Shown here: piece after piece, positions 53,122-63,794 of the stretch | How positions within the stretch are numbered: the stretch's first letter is position 1 | Layout: the number at the start of each line of letters is the position of its first letter | Source of the DNA: Argyresthia goedartella | Taxonomy: Eukaryota; Arthropoda; Insecta; Lepidoptera; Argyresthiidae | Direction: 5' to 3' | Length of the DNA: 64,000 nt | Assembly (NCBI GenBank): GCA_949825045.1 | Contig: OX463812.1 | Span: 2,340,661 to 2,404,660 of the forward strand | Program-made: the position numbers and the translations under genes | The notes under the pieces: model-generated | Seen by the model: only the letters and a program-made list of their open reading frames with translations | Databases searched by the model: none | Told to the model about the DNA's origin: nothing

Positions 53122-53265
53122 TGGTGGGTCCAGACATGTTCTTTTGTCCGCTAGTTTGGACGCCCCGTTCGGTACGGTACCGCAGCCGATCCGGGCGTCC
53201 AAACTAGCGTTCTTGGATCGCAACGATGATACGTTACGGACAAAAGAACATATCTGGACCTACCT
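53122..53265. mobile_element. Harbinger-like MITE, copy 2 (shorter)
   Basis: The ends TGGTGGGTCCAGACATGTTC and the inverted ATATCTGGACCTACCT lie between TTA copies (53119-53121, 53266-53268). The shared internal palindrome includes CTAGTTTGGACGCC and GGGCGTCCAAACTAG. It is shorter than copy 1 by an internal deletion. Confidence 0.7.
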
Positions 53266-53268
53266 TTA

Positions 53269-53745
53269 GTTCCTGTAAGCACTACAACAAGTAGGCCTAG
53301 TATATTAAACATATACCTATAATATGAACACTACTCTATAACATGACTACAACATCTACATTAAGTGTTGTGTGGGTACAAAGACATTCAATAGTCGAAG
53401 ATAGATTACTTTGCTTGAATCATATCCATAACAAAGGCATTTACGGAAGAGGAACGAAAGTGCCGCGCTATTGTTGTGGTCTGCGGTCCGAGTATGTTAT
53501 AAACTTATAACATACTCGGTTAACCCTTCACATGCAGTAAGTATCAGTATCCGCATTTTGTGGTCTTGGTTTACGCGTTCGTTGTACATTTACGAAATCG
53601 ATTCATACAGGTTTGGACAGTGATAGGTTGTTATTTGAATTTTGAATGCATAGTAAATTTTAATTAGACTCATATACCTATTTGTGTGCACAAATTTTCG
53701 AATAAAAGTTTATCTATTACCACTTGCTTGCCCAAGAACAGCTGA
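53269..53745. other. No gene seen; contains a perfect 15 bp stem hairpin
   Basis: At 53488-53519 the arm CCGAGTATGTTATAA is followed by a 2-nt loop AC and its exact complement. Otherwise it is AT-rich intronic sequence. Confidence 0.6.
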
Positions 53746-53749
53746 TTTG

Positions 53750-54640
53750 CCGAGCTCAAATGAGTTTTGTGCTTAAACCTTTAATATTCTGTTTAGCAAG
53801 AACTTTTCACACAACTTGGACTTGCTTATCGACCTGTAGTGTGTAATGTCATGGACTGGTTTGCCTGGTTTGGTGACCATTATAATCTGGGAAAGCCGCA
53901 AAATATCTGGAAAGTGACCCCTGGGAAGTCTCATGGCGGCATTAAACAACATGCAAATATTGTATGGCAGTTCCTCAAGGACCCCCTTATCAATGTGATC
54001 GAACCCCGGCGCCTTGTTGTTTGCCAGACATTGTATGTATACCCAAGTCTCTTAAGGAGTCACAATTTTTAGAAGCAGATCGAGTTTATATTCTTGGTTG
54101 AGAACCCAGTTGATGTCTGATTTGCTTGCTTTTGGTCCTGGGTCACTGGGTTTGAAGAAGACTTGGCAGAGATTGTTGACGAAAGCCTCTGCCTTAGCCT
54201 GTACCATTTTAGGCCAGGTCCCGCCTTCTTCCCGGAGGGGCGGCTTGTGGTGCTGTGGTCGTTCGAGGTTTTTACACGTTTTCAAAGAGATTAATTTATA
54301 GTTTTTCTAGAAGATGGCTAGATGGAGGGAGTTATAGAATTTCCAAGTGAGCCTGGGTAGCGACATTCGTCAGCTTTCACTATCATGAGTTTTGGCTCTT
54401 TAATGGCTTTGTTAAGCGTTGTTTTGTCACCTGGATGTCTGCTGCGATGGCCATACTCATCAGAGCCTTCTTTGAAATTTACGAATATAACCTTGCAAAA
54501 GTCTTATTTAACCCTTCCAGCGATAATTTTAAATAAGGCATTTACTTATCCAATGTATCCAGGCTCTCATCCTCAGTAGGCCGGACTGACAAGCTTCACA
54601 ATGCAGGGTTACTTTTTACGTCCCTCCAAGACAGCGTCAA
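53750..54640 (-). pseudogene. Jockey-like LINE reverse transcriptase fragment
   Basis: On the minus strand, shifted frames read CLANNKAPGFDHIDKGVLEE (about 54025), LPRGHFPDILRLSQIIMVTK (about 53900) and HYRSISKSKLCEKFLLNRI (about 53830). These are the RT fingers region of jockey-like LINEs. An upstream linker to about 54640 is degraded. The catalytic palm is missing. Confidence 0.65.
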
Positions 54641-54759
54641 ATCTGCATTGTTACACAAGTATGTAGGTGCTATGTTTATTTTTATAGCCTTTACTTGCTC
54701 TTTGTTTCTTCCAATAATAATAATACCTTGGACACTATTGACACACATTGATCTAGCCC

Positions 54760-54975
54760 CAAACTAGGATTCCCTGTATCTTGGGTACTAGACTACGATA
54801 CACATACTTATATAGATAAATATTATACTTCCATAGATAAACAACCATGACTAGGGTACACACATCCATTCTCATCAAACAAATTTTGGCCCCATCGGGG
54901 CTCGAACCCGGGTCCCTTGGCTTCATAGGTAGGTTCACAGCCGACTCGGCCATTCGGGTCGTCAATAACATTTAA
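54760..54975 (-). repeat. tRNA-derived SINE
   Basis: On the minus strand the head reads ATGGCCGAGTCGGCTGTG (A box TGGCCGAGTCGG, pattern TRGCNNAGYNGG) and, about 40 nt later, GGGTTCGAGCCCC (B box). These are internal RNA polymerase III promoter boxes. A non-tRNA body follows toward 54760. No clean cloverleaf is preserved. Confidence 0.7.
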
Positions 54976-56530
54976 TACCGTCGTACTCGATGATTTCTTT
55001 AGTCGTAAAAGTTGAAGGCTCAAAGTGAATTGCACATTGTCCGAAAATATTTAGCGGTACTTACTAGCAATAAGTACGTAGCTGAGTATGTTTGAAAGTA
55101 TAAGCGACATGGACAGGCAACTACCTGCTAACGCCCATCGACCCGCTTTCTTCGTGATGTGATGCATCATCATCATCATGATCGGCAGCTTGTTTCCGCC
55201 CCCTCCTGGGTATAAGTCTCTTCCTTACTGTGCCAACATATCTGCCTGTGCCAATCGAACCCAGGTTCTCTCCGCTGACTGTCCGCCCGTCAGTAAAGGT
55301 AAAGGTAAAAGGAGGGCTTCGCTTCGCTCGCTCCCTTTACCCTTCACCTAAGCTAACGCAGTGTTTTGCCCTGATATTAGAAATAGCTTTTTCAACTGAA
55401 TAAAATTACCCCGCCCCGCTCCCCGCAGTCGAATACTTAGTTTTCAACATTAGCTAACTAATGTCCAACATTAACCGAAACGCATCGGCTAATGTGCAGT
55501 CTAACCGATTAAAGATGACATCCGTTATCACAAACGATCATGACTTCGGACATTAGCCGAGGCTCGAAATTAATCTTAACACTAGCCGGCTAAACTTAAG
55601 TTTAGTTTCACACCTAGCTTTAGCCGTAACATATATATAAACCATACTCGTCCAGGATGGCTCACTTACTGGTCTCTGCAGTAATGTACTATATATTGCA
55701 GTTTATACACTTATTAGCGGTAGTAGACATATTTACTTTAGTTGATATATAATTATAACCGTGCTGCTTATATAACAACATAATAGTAGTTTGAAAAGTT
55801 TTTATTAGTCGCTTAAAGATGGTAGCTGACCTATAGAGTAGAAACTAAGTAGTTTTAAAGAAGAAACTGGCATTTAAAGAAGCTGCATCAATTATCAATA
55901 AAATAAATATAAATTCAAATAATTTGGGCAGGCCTATCCTCACATGCTAGCTACGTAATGAGTACCTATCCGAGATTTGGTTCGCGGGAGGTGCTATGGC
56001 CTGCTTTAAATAGAACGCAAGTTTTTGAAAAACTTCACTGAACGGATATTGCGAGCAATGAAATTGGGGATAGCACGAGGAGATGTCTGAAAAAGGTCTT
56101 CCTCGGATGAACATATTACTGTAGGCCGCCAGCCATGTAAGGAAGATAGTCGGAAAGATTTGAGACTACCTACCTGGATGATATATTCGTACGTAAATAC
56201 CTAGTACTTTACTACTTAGTTTGGGGCGTGAAGTTTTAACACCTATCTACTTGTTGTTTTGTAGTGTGTGCTTTGTGGTGATTCTTTATTGTTTCAAGCA
56301 ATGTCCTGACGTTACATGAACGTGACCAAGGGTATTAATAAACATTGGGTAAGTACCTGCCTAGTTGGAAAAAAAATATCATAAGCTGATTACACAAAGA
56401 TGCACGTTGTAAGCTTATTTGCCGTCGAATATAACTTACCGAATTTATCTTCTTTGGCAATAGGTAGCTATACCTATTCTTCATCCGATTACATGTCTAT
56501 GGGTTTTTATTTTTGAAACTAATAATTAGT
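54976..56530. other. No gene seen (within myosin intron 1)
   Basis: A cluster of TTAGCCG/CGGCTAA-type motifs in both orientations lies at about 55440-55625. A short inverted run at 55300-55350 (GTAAAGGTAAAG and CTTTAC) is also seen. Confidence 0.45.
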
Positions 56531-57770
56531 TCCGTGGTCTCATGGGTTTCACGCTTGCTTCTCAAACAGGAGATGCAGGTTCGAAACCTCACCATATACC
56601 AAAGAGATAATTGGGCCATTCTCTACTAACAGGAAAATCGTGGTCCAGGTAAATTTTATACATTTTGACTATATTAATATATTATTTTGTTTACTAAAAC
56701 ACATACAATAAGAAAGTTTTTTTAAGGAGCCAACTTAGTAAATTATAAAACATTTTAGTTACTTATATAAACTCGGTCCAAACACCACTAAAAACAGTCC
56801 TCTGTTATGTCCCATTAACGGAACGACTATGATTCGGAAGAATATTTATTAATTATACGAAAAAATTTTTAATCTTTTTATATTATAAGAATAAAAAATA
56901 CTTAATGCAAGCGAACAAAAAACTATTTTAATTTTGGAGGATTTTTGAGTAGCAAAAATTGTTACTCAAATTTTGTCCTTACCATTTTTGAACAGTCCTC
57001 TGTTACATTTTGAAAATCCCGTAATAATATTTTTAACTTCTATTGTAGTTACATTTTGGGTGAAACGAAACGTTATCCGTGTGAAATTTGCGCTAACGCA
57101 GCTCTAAATAAGTTATCGCTATTTTGCTTAGTCTTAACTTCGCGTTTGTATGAGAGCCACGCGTTTGGTCAGATTGTATCCACAGTCCTCTGTTAAGTAT
57201 TTTTAATTGTGTTTTAAGTACTTAAATTGTATTACTTAGACACAACAATTAATCAATGTAATAATTTACAGCCACAACTATGTTATTATATAAGATTAAA
57301 AACCATTTTGTGCTATGTCATTTTTATGTAAAAATAACAGTCCTCTGTTCAACAGTCCTCTGGAGCTTAACCCACATAAGTTTAACGTCGATAATTACAT
57401 AATAATTAAATCTCCTGTCAAAAACAGAAAATATCGTCATGCAGCTATAAAATATATGTTTTGTACTTATTTTATTACACCCTAGCAATTTAAATACAAA
57501 AAATCTTAATTGTCAAAAAAAATAGGGTCGGACAACTATGTATGGAAGAGTTTCCAGTTAGTAGAGAAAGGCCCAATTAAGTATCGGACGTTCAGTGTTT
57601 CGGATTACACGTTAAGCTGTAGGTCCCGGCTACTATCGCAACGTTGTTAGTGGTCGTAAAACCCTCCATCAACCCGCACTGAGCCAGCGTGGTGGAGTAC
57701 GGCTTAATCTTACGCGAATCCGGGTAATGGCCTGTGCCCCTCGGCGGGGACATTAATGGGGTACATTTAT
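56531..57770 (+). repeat. SINE-like retroposon with tRNA-like head, carrying an inserted or intervening segment
   Basis: The head 56531-56604 has A-box-like TGGTCTCATGGG and B box GGTTCGAAACC. The tail 57590-57770 ends with GCGTGGTGGAGTACGGCTTA, GGCCTGTGCCCCTCGGCGGG and ACATTAATGGGG, a retroposon tail common in Lepidoptera. TAATTGGGCC...CTCTACTAAC at 56608-56630 and its inverted partner at 57558-57580 bracket the middle part, which holds five copies of a palindromic motif (see findings). I cannot decide whether the middle belongs to the element. Confidence 0.5.
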
Positions 57771-58528
57771 TTTATAGATTGTTATATTATAAACTAATAA
57801 TATTTTTTTCCTTTATAAGTTCATCTCAGTTGGATAAAAAGCAACTGAGTACCTTTTGGGAAATATTATAGCACGACGATATTTATAGCTCTCCTTAATT
57901 TCAGTTGCAATTGTCCACATGGTAGATTACTACGGTTAAGTTCAACGCCCCTAGCTTCTCCCACCCTATGCTATGCTATGGTCTGGTATTTGTATTTTTA
58001 ATGCTCCGATTATCATATTATGAAGGTCGGCGTCACCACAGTTCGCTGCTTCACTGAAATATTGCTTTTTAATATTCCTATATGAATGTAGGTTTTTTAA
58101 GACTTTATATTTATGGTCTTCGGATTAATTTAAAGCTTCAAGCTAGACCTTTGCTAGATATATACAATTGCAGAGTGCAATGTAGAGTTGAAGGGAATGT
58201 TTGTTATGGTGTGTTTATTAACAGCAATAAGTTAACTTTCCTGTCCTTTCTTGTTCAATTTCTCATTTATATATTGTGTGTTTTATAGACAGCTCGTATT
58301 TCCTCGGAATAGTGAAATAAAAACTAAATTGTGTTGTTCTGAAAAGAATGGACATTTTATTAAACACATGCACATTACATTATTATATTTACATACACTT
58401 AATGGTAAGTTATTAAAAGATTTACCTGAAAAGAAAAACAACAATTAAAGCCATTATCCACAAAAATCTCTAAACGATAAATTGTTTCTTTTCACATCAT
58501 AGTGACATCTTTAACAACCTTCCGTTTC
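57771..58528. other. No gene seen (within myosin intron 1)
   Basis: This is AT-rich sequence; ORFs at 58082-58448 have no recognised domain. Confidence 0.45.
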
Positions 58529-58529
58529 A

Positions 58530-58621
58530 TACCATAGATCCTTCATCTAGTACCATAGATCCTTCATCTAGTACCATAGATCCTTCATCTAGTACCATAG
58601 ATCCTTCATCTAGTACCATAG
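58530..58621. repeat. 21 bp tandem repeat, about 4.4 copies
   Basis: The unit TACCATAGATCCTTCATCTAG repeats at 58530, 58551, 58572 and 58593, with a partial fifth copy at 58614. Copies are identical. Confidence 0.95.
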
Positions 58622-58788
58622 ACTAATACGGAAATGAGACGACGTTTCATTTTACGTCTCCAGGCTAATTTATATTTCCTTAAATTTATCTTACATCTGA
58701 TCAGATAGAATAAGGCCAATTTTATTATTTCCCTTTGGTATTTTTGGAACAAGCTTTATAAAATCATTGGAGTTTTGAGTTTTCGATG

Positions 58789-59060
58789 TTAAAATCTTGT
58801 GAAATGATCTACCAGAAGATGTAAATATGTTTTTGAAGAACGTGAGCTACCAAATATTTCAAAAGGATAAGTAGCGGGACCTAAGTGAGACATTAGACCA
58901 TCTCTTGATTTATTTTTTATGCATATTTCACAGTTTTCGCAAATTTTCCTGATGTTGTGAGTTATTTTTTTTGCTACGTAGAACGGTTTAATTTTATTTT
59001 CCATCTGTTGTATTCCTATATGACAGTAGAGATAATGTATTTTTTCTGCCATTTTTCACT
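58789..59060 (-). pseudogene. Gypsy-type integrase fragment, zinc-binding region
   Basis: On the minus strand, the frame reads HYLYCHIGIQQMENKI, then CENCEICIKNKSR and FGSSRSSKTYLHLLVDHFTRF: an H2C2 zinc-binding module and the beginning of the integrase core. It lies in opposite orientation to the RNase H fragment at 59345-59560. Confidence 0.65.
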
Positions 59061-59220
59061 TAATTCTTCAGTCATATATCTTATACTTTTTTCCAATTAT
59101 TTTACTTATTACACTAATTATTTGTATTAGTTTATTTATATTTTGTTTAACATCTTCATTTTTATCTTGATTATTTTGTATGTCTTCTAATTTAATAAAT
59201 TTCACGATTTTTAAACATTG

Positions 59221-59290
59221 ATTTTTCCTTTTCCGGGAATCATTTAATATTTTTTTTGAAAAAATGATTCCCAGAAAAAGAAAAAAGCCA
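59221..59290. repeat. Inverted repeat at a Gypsy rearrangement
   Basis: TTTTCCGGGAATCATTT and AAATGATTCCCAGAAAAAG are inverted copies around an AT-rich loop. The sequence sits between the oppositely oriented Gypsy fragments and could mark the inversion junction. Confidence 0.55.
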
Positions 59291-59344
59291 CATATGTGGA
59301 ATCTTTAGCAATAAATAAAGCTGTAAAATATTGGCTGCTACCAA

Positions 59345-59607
59345 TATTTTACAGCTTACTGGCTTATGGGTAAATCACTGTTTATTCGGACCATAAACCT
59401 TTAGAGGAAATGAATATTAAGGCTAGACCGGATGAAGAATCGGGCGATCTCTCATATTATCTATCTCAGTTTAATTTTGAGGCAATATATTATCCAGTAA
59501 AATACAATTTGGAGGCAGATAGTTGAAGCAGAAACCCTGTATTTGGTGCACGAACGTAATTGGGAACTGTATATGAATGTTGAGTCGGTTGGTTCAATAG
59601 ATCGGGA
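59345..59607 (+). pseudogene. Gypsy-type RNase H fragment, interrupted by piggyBac
   Basis: The plus frame reads FTVYSDHKPLEEMNIKARPD, GDLSYYLSQFNFEAIYYP and YNLEADS, then a TGA before SRNPVFG. This is the RNase H end of a Gypsy-like polyprotein (usually YTDHKPL and NxxADxLSR). The piggyBac element is inserted at TTAA 59608, and the flank resumes at 62875. Confidence 0.7.
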
Positions 59608-60243
59608 TTAACCCTTAGTTTCTCATTGTTCGTCACACCGGACACACACTTAAAAAAAATAATGTTACGTCAATTTTATTTCTATATGAAATATTTCGAT
59701 TCACCCCACAAGGATACTTTGTCTATGGTCTAAGGGAAAAAAAATGTACGGATGGCAACACTATTTTGGCATTTGCAAGTGTCAACATGTTGCGGAGCCG
59801 CAGGTCTCGCGTTTTGTCCAAGGTAGAAATTCTTTTCCTTGGTTTTTTGGGGCAAATATTAAAAACTTTTCTTTGCATCATGCTTTTTATGAGTTTGTTT
59901 ATAAATTGTAATAGCAATATTTCATTATTCCCTCATAAAATAACCTTTCTAAACTTTCAAAGTATGTGTCCGTTGCACCGGACATTGCGAACTATGCCGT
60001 GGTTTTGTTACTTTGGTTATGTCCGTCACAGCGGACCTTGTGACATACGCTGTAAATGACATCTCACAAGCTATGTCCGCCACAGCGTACCTTGCGAATT
60101 TCACTACATTAAAGGTGTCATATCCGATGTCCGGTGTGAAGGCCACTGCGTATACAAATGGCCTTGGTTTCACTGCTTGAACTTTCTTTTTCTGACCTTT
60201 TCAGCAAAAAGCTTCATCCCGCGCTGGAAAAATCCTTGCTTTA

Positions 60244-62241
60244 GTGCCTAACCAGCATGCGCTCTCTGAAACTGATGAAAAGTCTGATTCTGATCGTGAA
60301 CTTTTACAAAACCTTGACTCATCAGCTTCCTATTCCTCATCTCCTGCACCATCCTTGGACTCTTCTCTCGAGTGGCTTAGCATACTTGATAGTCCAACAC
60401 CTAATAACACTGAAGGCTCACCCTGTGACCATAACCAAAATTCTGACTCTTCTGCTAGATGCAGCCCAGAACCACGTAACAGCAGATATGTACCCGAATC
60501 ACCCGAAATAAATGTCGAAGAAGCAGTGCCTTTGACTCCGATCTTTGATGCAATTTGCCCAACTCCATCAAGACAGCCTAACTACGAAGATGTACCTACC
60601 TTGTCTGCCTTACCCTCTATCGCTTCTGTGTCCGTTGAATCTCCACTAGCTCATCCCATAAAAAGAAAGACACGGTCGTCTAAGCGCTCGAAACCTGTAC
60701 CGAAGAAGAGAAAACGAGTAGCAAAGTTCACACTGCAATATAACTGGCGAAAGGTTGTCTATCAACATGCTGCTTCAATTGAAGCTACTAACGATGACGA
60801 TGACTATGTTGATCTGCCAGACCCTTCCGCATTATCGTATTTCGATCTCTTCTTCACGCCTGACATCTACGATGATATTGTGGAACAAACAAATTTGTAT
60901 TCTGTCCAACAGACGGGTAGATCATTACAACTGACAGTGAGTCAATTGAAAGACTTTATAGCGATACTCATAATCATAGGTGTTGTCAATATGCCATCTT
61001 ACCGTGACTACTGGAGCACAGCAATGAGATACCACAGAGTTGCCGATTTAATGCCGCTGAATAGATTTGAAAAAATAAGACGCTTGATCCACTTTGCCGA
61101 CAACAGCCAGGAGAATTCGGACAGATATTATAAAATTCGCCCTGTTGCCGAAAAGATTCGCAAGAACTGCCTAGCCCAAGAAAAGGAGAATAAATTTAGC
61201 ATCGATGAGATGATGATTGCATATAAAGGCAAAAAAGCCGGCAAAAGGAAACAATATATGAAGGACAAGCCGAATAAGTGGGGTTTTAAAAACTACGTAC
61301 GTGCAGGAGTATCCGGTCTTATTTATGATTTTATTCTCTACGGAGGAGAAGACACATTTAGAGACCACACTTTTACTGAAGAGGAACCGTCGGTGGGGTT
61401 TGGCGCACAGGTCGTTATTGCTCTTTGCAAAAGCATACAAAATAAACCGGCCACATTGTATTGCGACAACTTTTTTTCATCCCCGGAGTTAATGTTCATA
61501 CTGAGAGAGCATTATGGAATTTTCGGATTAGGAACCATACGGAATAACAGACTGAGAGGTGGAGAAAAAGTTTTACCAGATGAAAAAACTATGAAGAAAA
61601 AGCAAAAGGGCAGTTATGCTCATGCTGTCTGTAATGAAAACAGACTTATCATTGTGCGCTGGAATGATAATAAACCTGTGACTCTAATCAGCTCATATGT
61701 TGGCGTAGAGCCAATTCAAAAAATCAAGAGGTACTCCAAAGAAGCCAAGAAAAAGGTGGACGTTGATTGCCCTCAAATTGTTGCTGAGTACAACAAATAT
61801 ATGGGAGGCGTAGACCTCGCTGATATGCTAGTAGCTCTCTACAAAACGCCCCTGAAATCACGCAGATGGTACCTCCGTATTTTCGCACAGCTGATTGATA
61901 TAAGTATCAATAATGCGTGGCTCTTGCACCGTAAAAACTGTGGCAAGGGAAAACCATTGAAATCGTTTCGGCTGGAAGTTTTTGAAAGTCTTATCAAAAC
62001 TGGAAAATCTCAACAATTGAAGACATCCGAGGTTTCTAAAATCAAAAATCCCGTGAAAGCAAGACCAGCGGATCCTGTTAAGTTTGACAACTTTGGACAT
62101 TTCCAATCCACCACAGATGAGGGTAGATGTAGATTTTGTAATAAGAAGACGACCGTTTTCTGCATCAAATGTGATTTAAGGTTATGTTTTGTAACTGGCA
62201 GAAATAGTCGAAACTGTTTCTTGGCCTTCCATACCAAGTAA
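60244..62241 (+). CDS. piggyBac-type transposase, 665 aa
   Basis: The transposase cuts and pastes DNA at TTAA sites through a DDD RNase H-like core. The N-terminal third (residues 1-170) is acidic and Ser/Pro-rich, followed by a basic patch KRKTRSSKRSKPVPKKRKR (about 139-157), likely the nuclear localisation signal. Catalytic residues read Asp321 (SIDEMM), Asp408 (LYCDNFFSS) and Asp524 with Asp527 (GGVDLADM); the 524/527 spacing matches the 447/450 pair of the Trichoplusia ni transposase. The C-terminus has a Cys-rich, RING/PHD-like zinc domain (CRFCNKKTTVFCIKC to NCFLAFH). No stop or frameshift is seen. A start further upstream was not found. Confidence 0.9.
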   Translation: MPNQHALSETDEKSDSDRELLQNLDSSASYSSSPAPSLDSSLEWLSILDSPTPNNTEGSPCDHNQNSDSSARCSPEPRNSRYVPESPEINVEEAVPLTPIFDAICPTPSRQPNYEDVPTLSALPSIASVSVESPLAHPIKRKTRSSKRSKPVPKKRKRVAKFTLQYNWRKVVYQHAASIEATNDDDDYVDLPDPSALSYFDLFFTPDIYDDIVEQTNLYSVQQTGRSLQLTVSQLKDFIAILIIIGVVNMPSYRDYWSTAMRYHRVADLMPLNRFEKIRRLIHFADNSQENSDRYYKIRPVAEKIRKNCLAQEKENKFSIDEMMIAYKGKKAGKRKQYMKDKPNKWGFKNYVRAGVSGLIYDFILYGGEDTFRDHTFTEEEPSVGFGAQVVIALCKSIQNKPATLYCDNFFSSPELMFILREHYGIFGLGTIRNNRLRGGEKVLPDEKTMKKKQKGSYAHAVCNENRLIIVRWNDNKPVTLISSYVGVEPIQKIKRYSKEAKKKVDVDCPQIVAEYNKYMGGVDLADMLVALYKTPLKSRRWYLRIFAQLIDISINNAWLLHRKNCGKGKPLKSFRLEVFESLIKTGKSQQLKTSEVSKIKNPVKARPADPVKFDNFGHFQSTTDEGRCRFCNKKTTVFCIKCDLRLCFVTGRNSRNCFLAFHTK

Positions 62242-62250
62242 TATGTGGAT

Positions 62251-62585
62251 ATTGTGTTTTCCAGATTTATTTTGATATTTTACGTGTTTTATGGCTAACG
62301 TCATGTTTTTCAGAAAAGACATTTCTTATGATGTTCAGTGGTATTATGTGCATTTCTAGAATTTTTAATGTGATGTGCTGCTGTTCCGTGTTAAAACTAA
62401 TAATTAGTGTAACTTATTGTGTTTTTTACAGATTTAGTTTGATATTTTACATGTTTTATGGCTAACGTTATGTTTTTCAGAAAAGCCAGTTCTTATGATG
62501 TTCAGTGGTATTATGTGCATTTCTAGAATTTTTATTGTGATGTGATGGTGTTCCGTCCTAAAACTAATAATTAGTGTAACTTAAC
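62251..62585 (+). repeat. Tandem duplication in the piggyBac 3' region
   Basis: Two copies of about 165 bp (62251-62414 and 62415-62585) share GTTTTATGGCTAACGT, TTATGATGTTCAGTGGTATT and AAACTAATAATTAGTGTAAC. They differ by a few substitutions, so the duplication predates the last movement or is shared by the family. Confidence 0.85.
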
Positions 62586-62874
62586 TAAGATTAACTATGA
62601 AGAAGTAAAAATAAATGTTATATTTATTATGCTGCCTAAGTGACTTTTTATATACCTTAGTTCATAATGTCCGTTACAGTGAACACACATCAGGCTATGT
62701 TGTTCATAGGATACTTCGCAGTGTGCGCTGCCACTGACATAAGTTTTCGGGAAATCTATAGTTTCAGGATTTTTATTAATATTTTTTCTGTCCTCCTTGA
62801 GACCCTCTGAGAGGCATACAATAACAATAAATTACATTTTCATGTTTGGGTATTTCTGCGAAATAAAGGGTTAA

Positions 62875-63123
62875 GGCCTTCATTATCGGAATCAACTACT
62901 TCAACAACAACAACTACAATCTCGATGTTCCAGGTCCCAGTTCTTCAGAAGGAATAAGGTCTACCGGAATCGTCACGTCTTGATGATCCTGGGCCTGGTT
63001 CTTCAGAAGCAGAGGTTTGACGTGCTTGCGCACGTTGAGCTCTATATATGTTTTTTTTCCTTTTCTGGGAATAATTTTCAAGTAATCAAAGTAGCCGCAC
63101 CACGAAATTTGTAAACATTTTGC
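62875..63123. other. Right flank of piggyBac; probable Gypsy remnant
   Basis: The frame after the TTAA reads SLSESTTSTTTTTISMFQVP, a Ser/Thr-rich spacer that could continue the Gypsy RNase H fragment left of the insertion. After about 63045 a TTTTCCTTTTCTGGGAAT segment recalls the junction repeat at 59221. Confidence 0.35.
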
Positions 63124-63218
63124 TATGTAAAATCCAAACTATTCACTCCACACCATCCCTTCCATTCTACGGTGGTACGGAACCCTTCGTTCGCGAGTTA
63201 GACTCGTACTTGACCGTT
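63124..63218 (-). repeat. Dispersed repeat family A, inverted partial copy
   Basis: The minus strand reads CGGTCAAGTACGAGTCTAAC, GGGTTCCGTACCACCGTAGA and AATAGTTTGGATTTTACATA. It lies 150 bp from a plus-strand copy. Confidence 0.8.
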
Positions 63219-63370
63219 TTTTTTTTATTCAACACTAGCATTAAGTCCACCCTTTGCTTAAGGTTGTGTAATAGAATTAATAATACAACATAAGGATCAA
63301 CCATGGTCTTACTAACCTCAACGGTTTTCTAAGGGAAAACGTGATACATTACACTTAATAATCTCAAAAA

Positions 63371-63760
63371 CCGGTCAAGTGCGAGTCTAAATCGCGCACG
63401 AAGGGTTCCGTACCACCGTTCAATGGAAGCGATGGTGTGGAGTGAATAGTTTGGATTTTACACAGCAAAATATTGTTTACAAAGTTATTGGTGCGGTTAC
63501 TTTCACACTCCATGTACGTAACCAGGTGCATCCATAAGTTTGTATGTGGTATTGAAAGAATTGTTGTATGGGAACCCCCTTAAATATTTCTTTTATTCTG
63601 TATTTGTTGTTATAGCGGCAACATAAATACATCATCTTTGAAAATTTCAACTGTCTAACTATCACGGTTCGTGAGATACAGCCTGGTGACAGACGGACGG
63701 ACGGACAGCGGAGTCTTAGTAATAGGGTCCCGTTTGGAACCCTTCGGGTACGGAACCCTA
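63371..63760 (+). repeat. Dispersed repeat family A, full copy
   Basis: It begins CCGGTCAAGTGCGAGTCTAA and ends GGTACGGAACCCTAA. It contains the same GACAGACGGACGGACGGACA block as the copy at 29478-29873, with which it is nearly identical. Confidence 0.85.
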
Positions 63761-63794
63761 AAAAACTACATAAAATACGACTTTATCTGCACAC

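Larger units (their letters stand above)
59612..62870 (+). mobile_element. Apparently intact piggyBac-type transposon
   Basis: TTAA at 59608-59611 and 62871-62874 flanks ends CCCTTAGTTTCTCATTG and GAAATAAAGGG (inverted CCCTTTATTTC). The element is 3259 bp. Subterminal motifs such as GTCCGTCACAGCGGACC (about 60021) and GTCCGCCACAGCG (about 60078) recur. The transposase gene is open throughout. This is the only element here with intact ends, TSD and protein. Confidence 0.9.

Noticed and set aside
54900..54975. Functional tRNA gene on the minus strand
   Set aside because: Good A and B boxes but no complete cloverleaf, and a SINE-type body follows.
56531..56604. Functional tRNA gene
   Set aside because: A- and B-box-like motifs are present but a regular acceptor stem and anticodon arm cannot be drawn; a SINE head is more likely.
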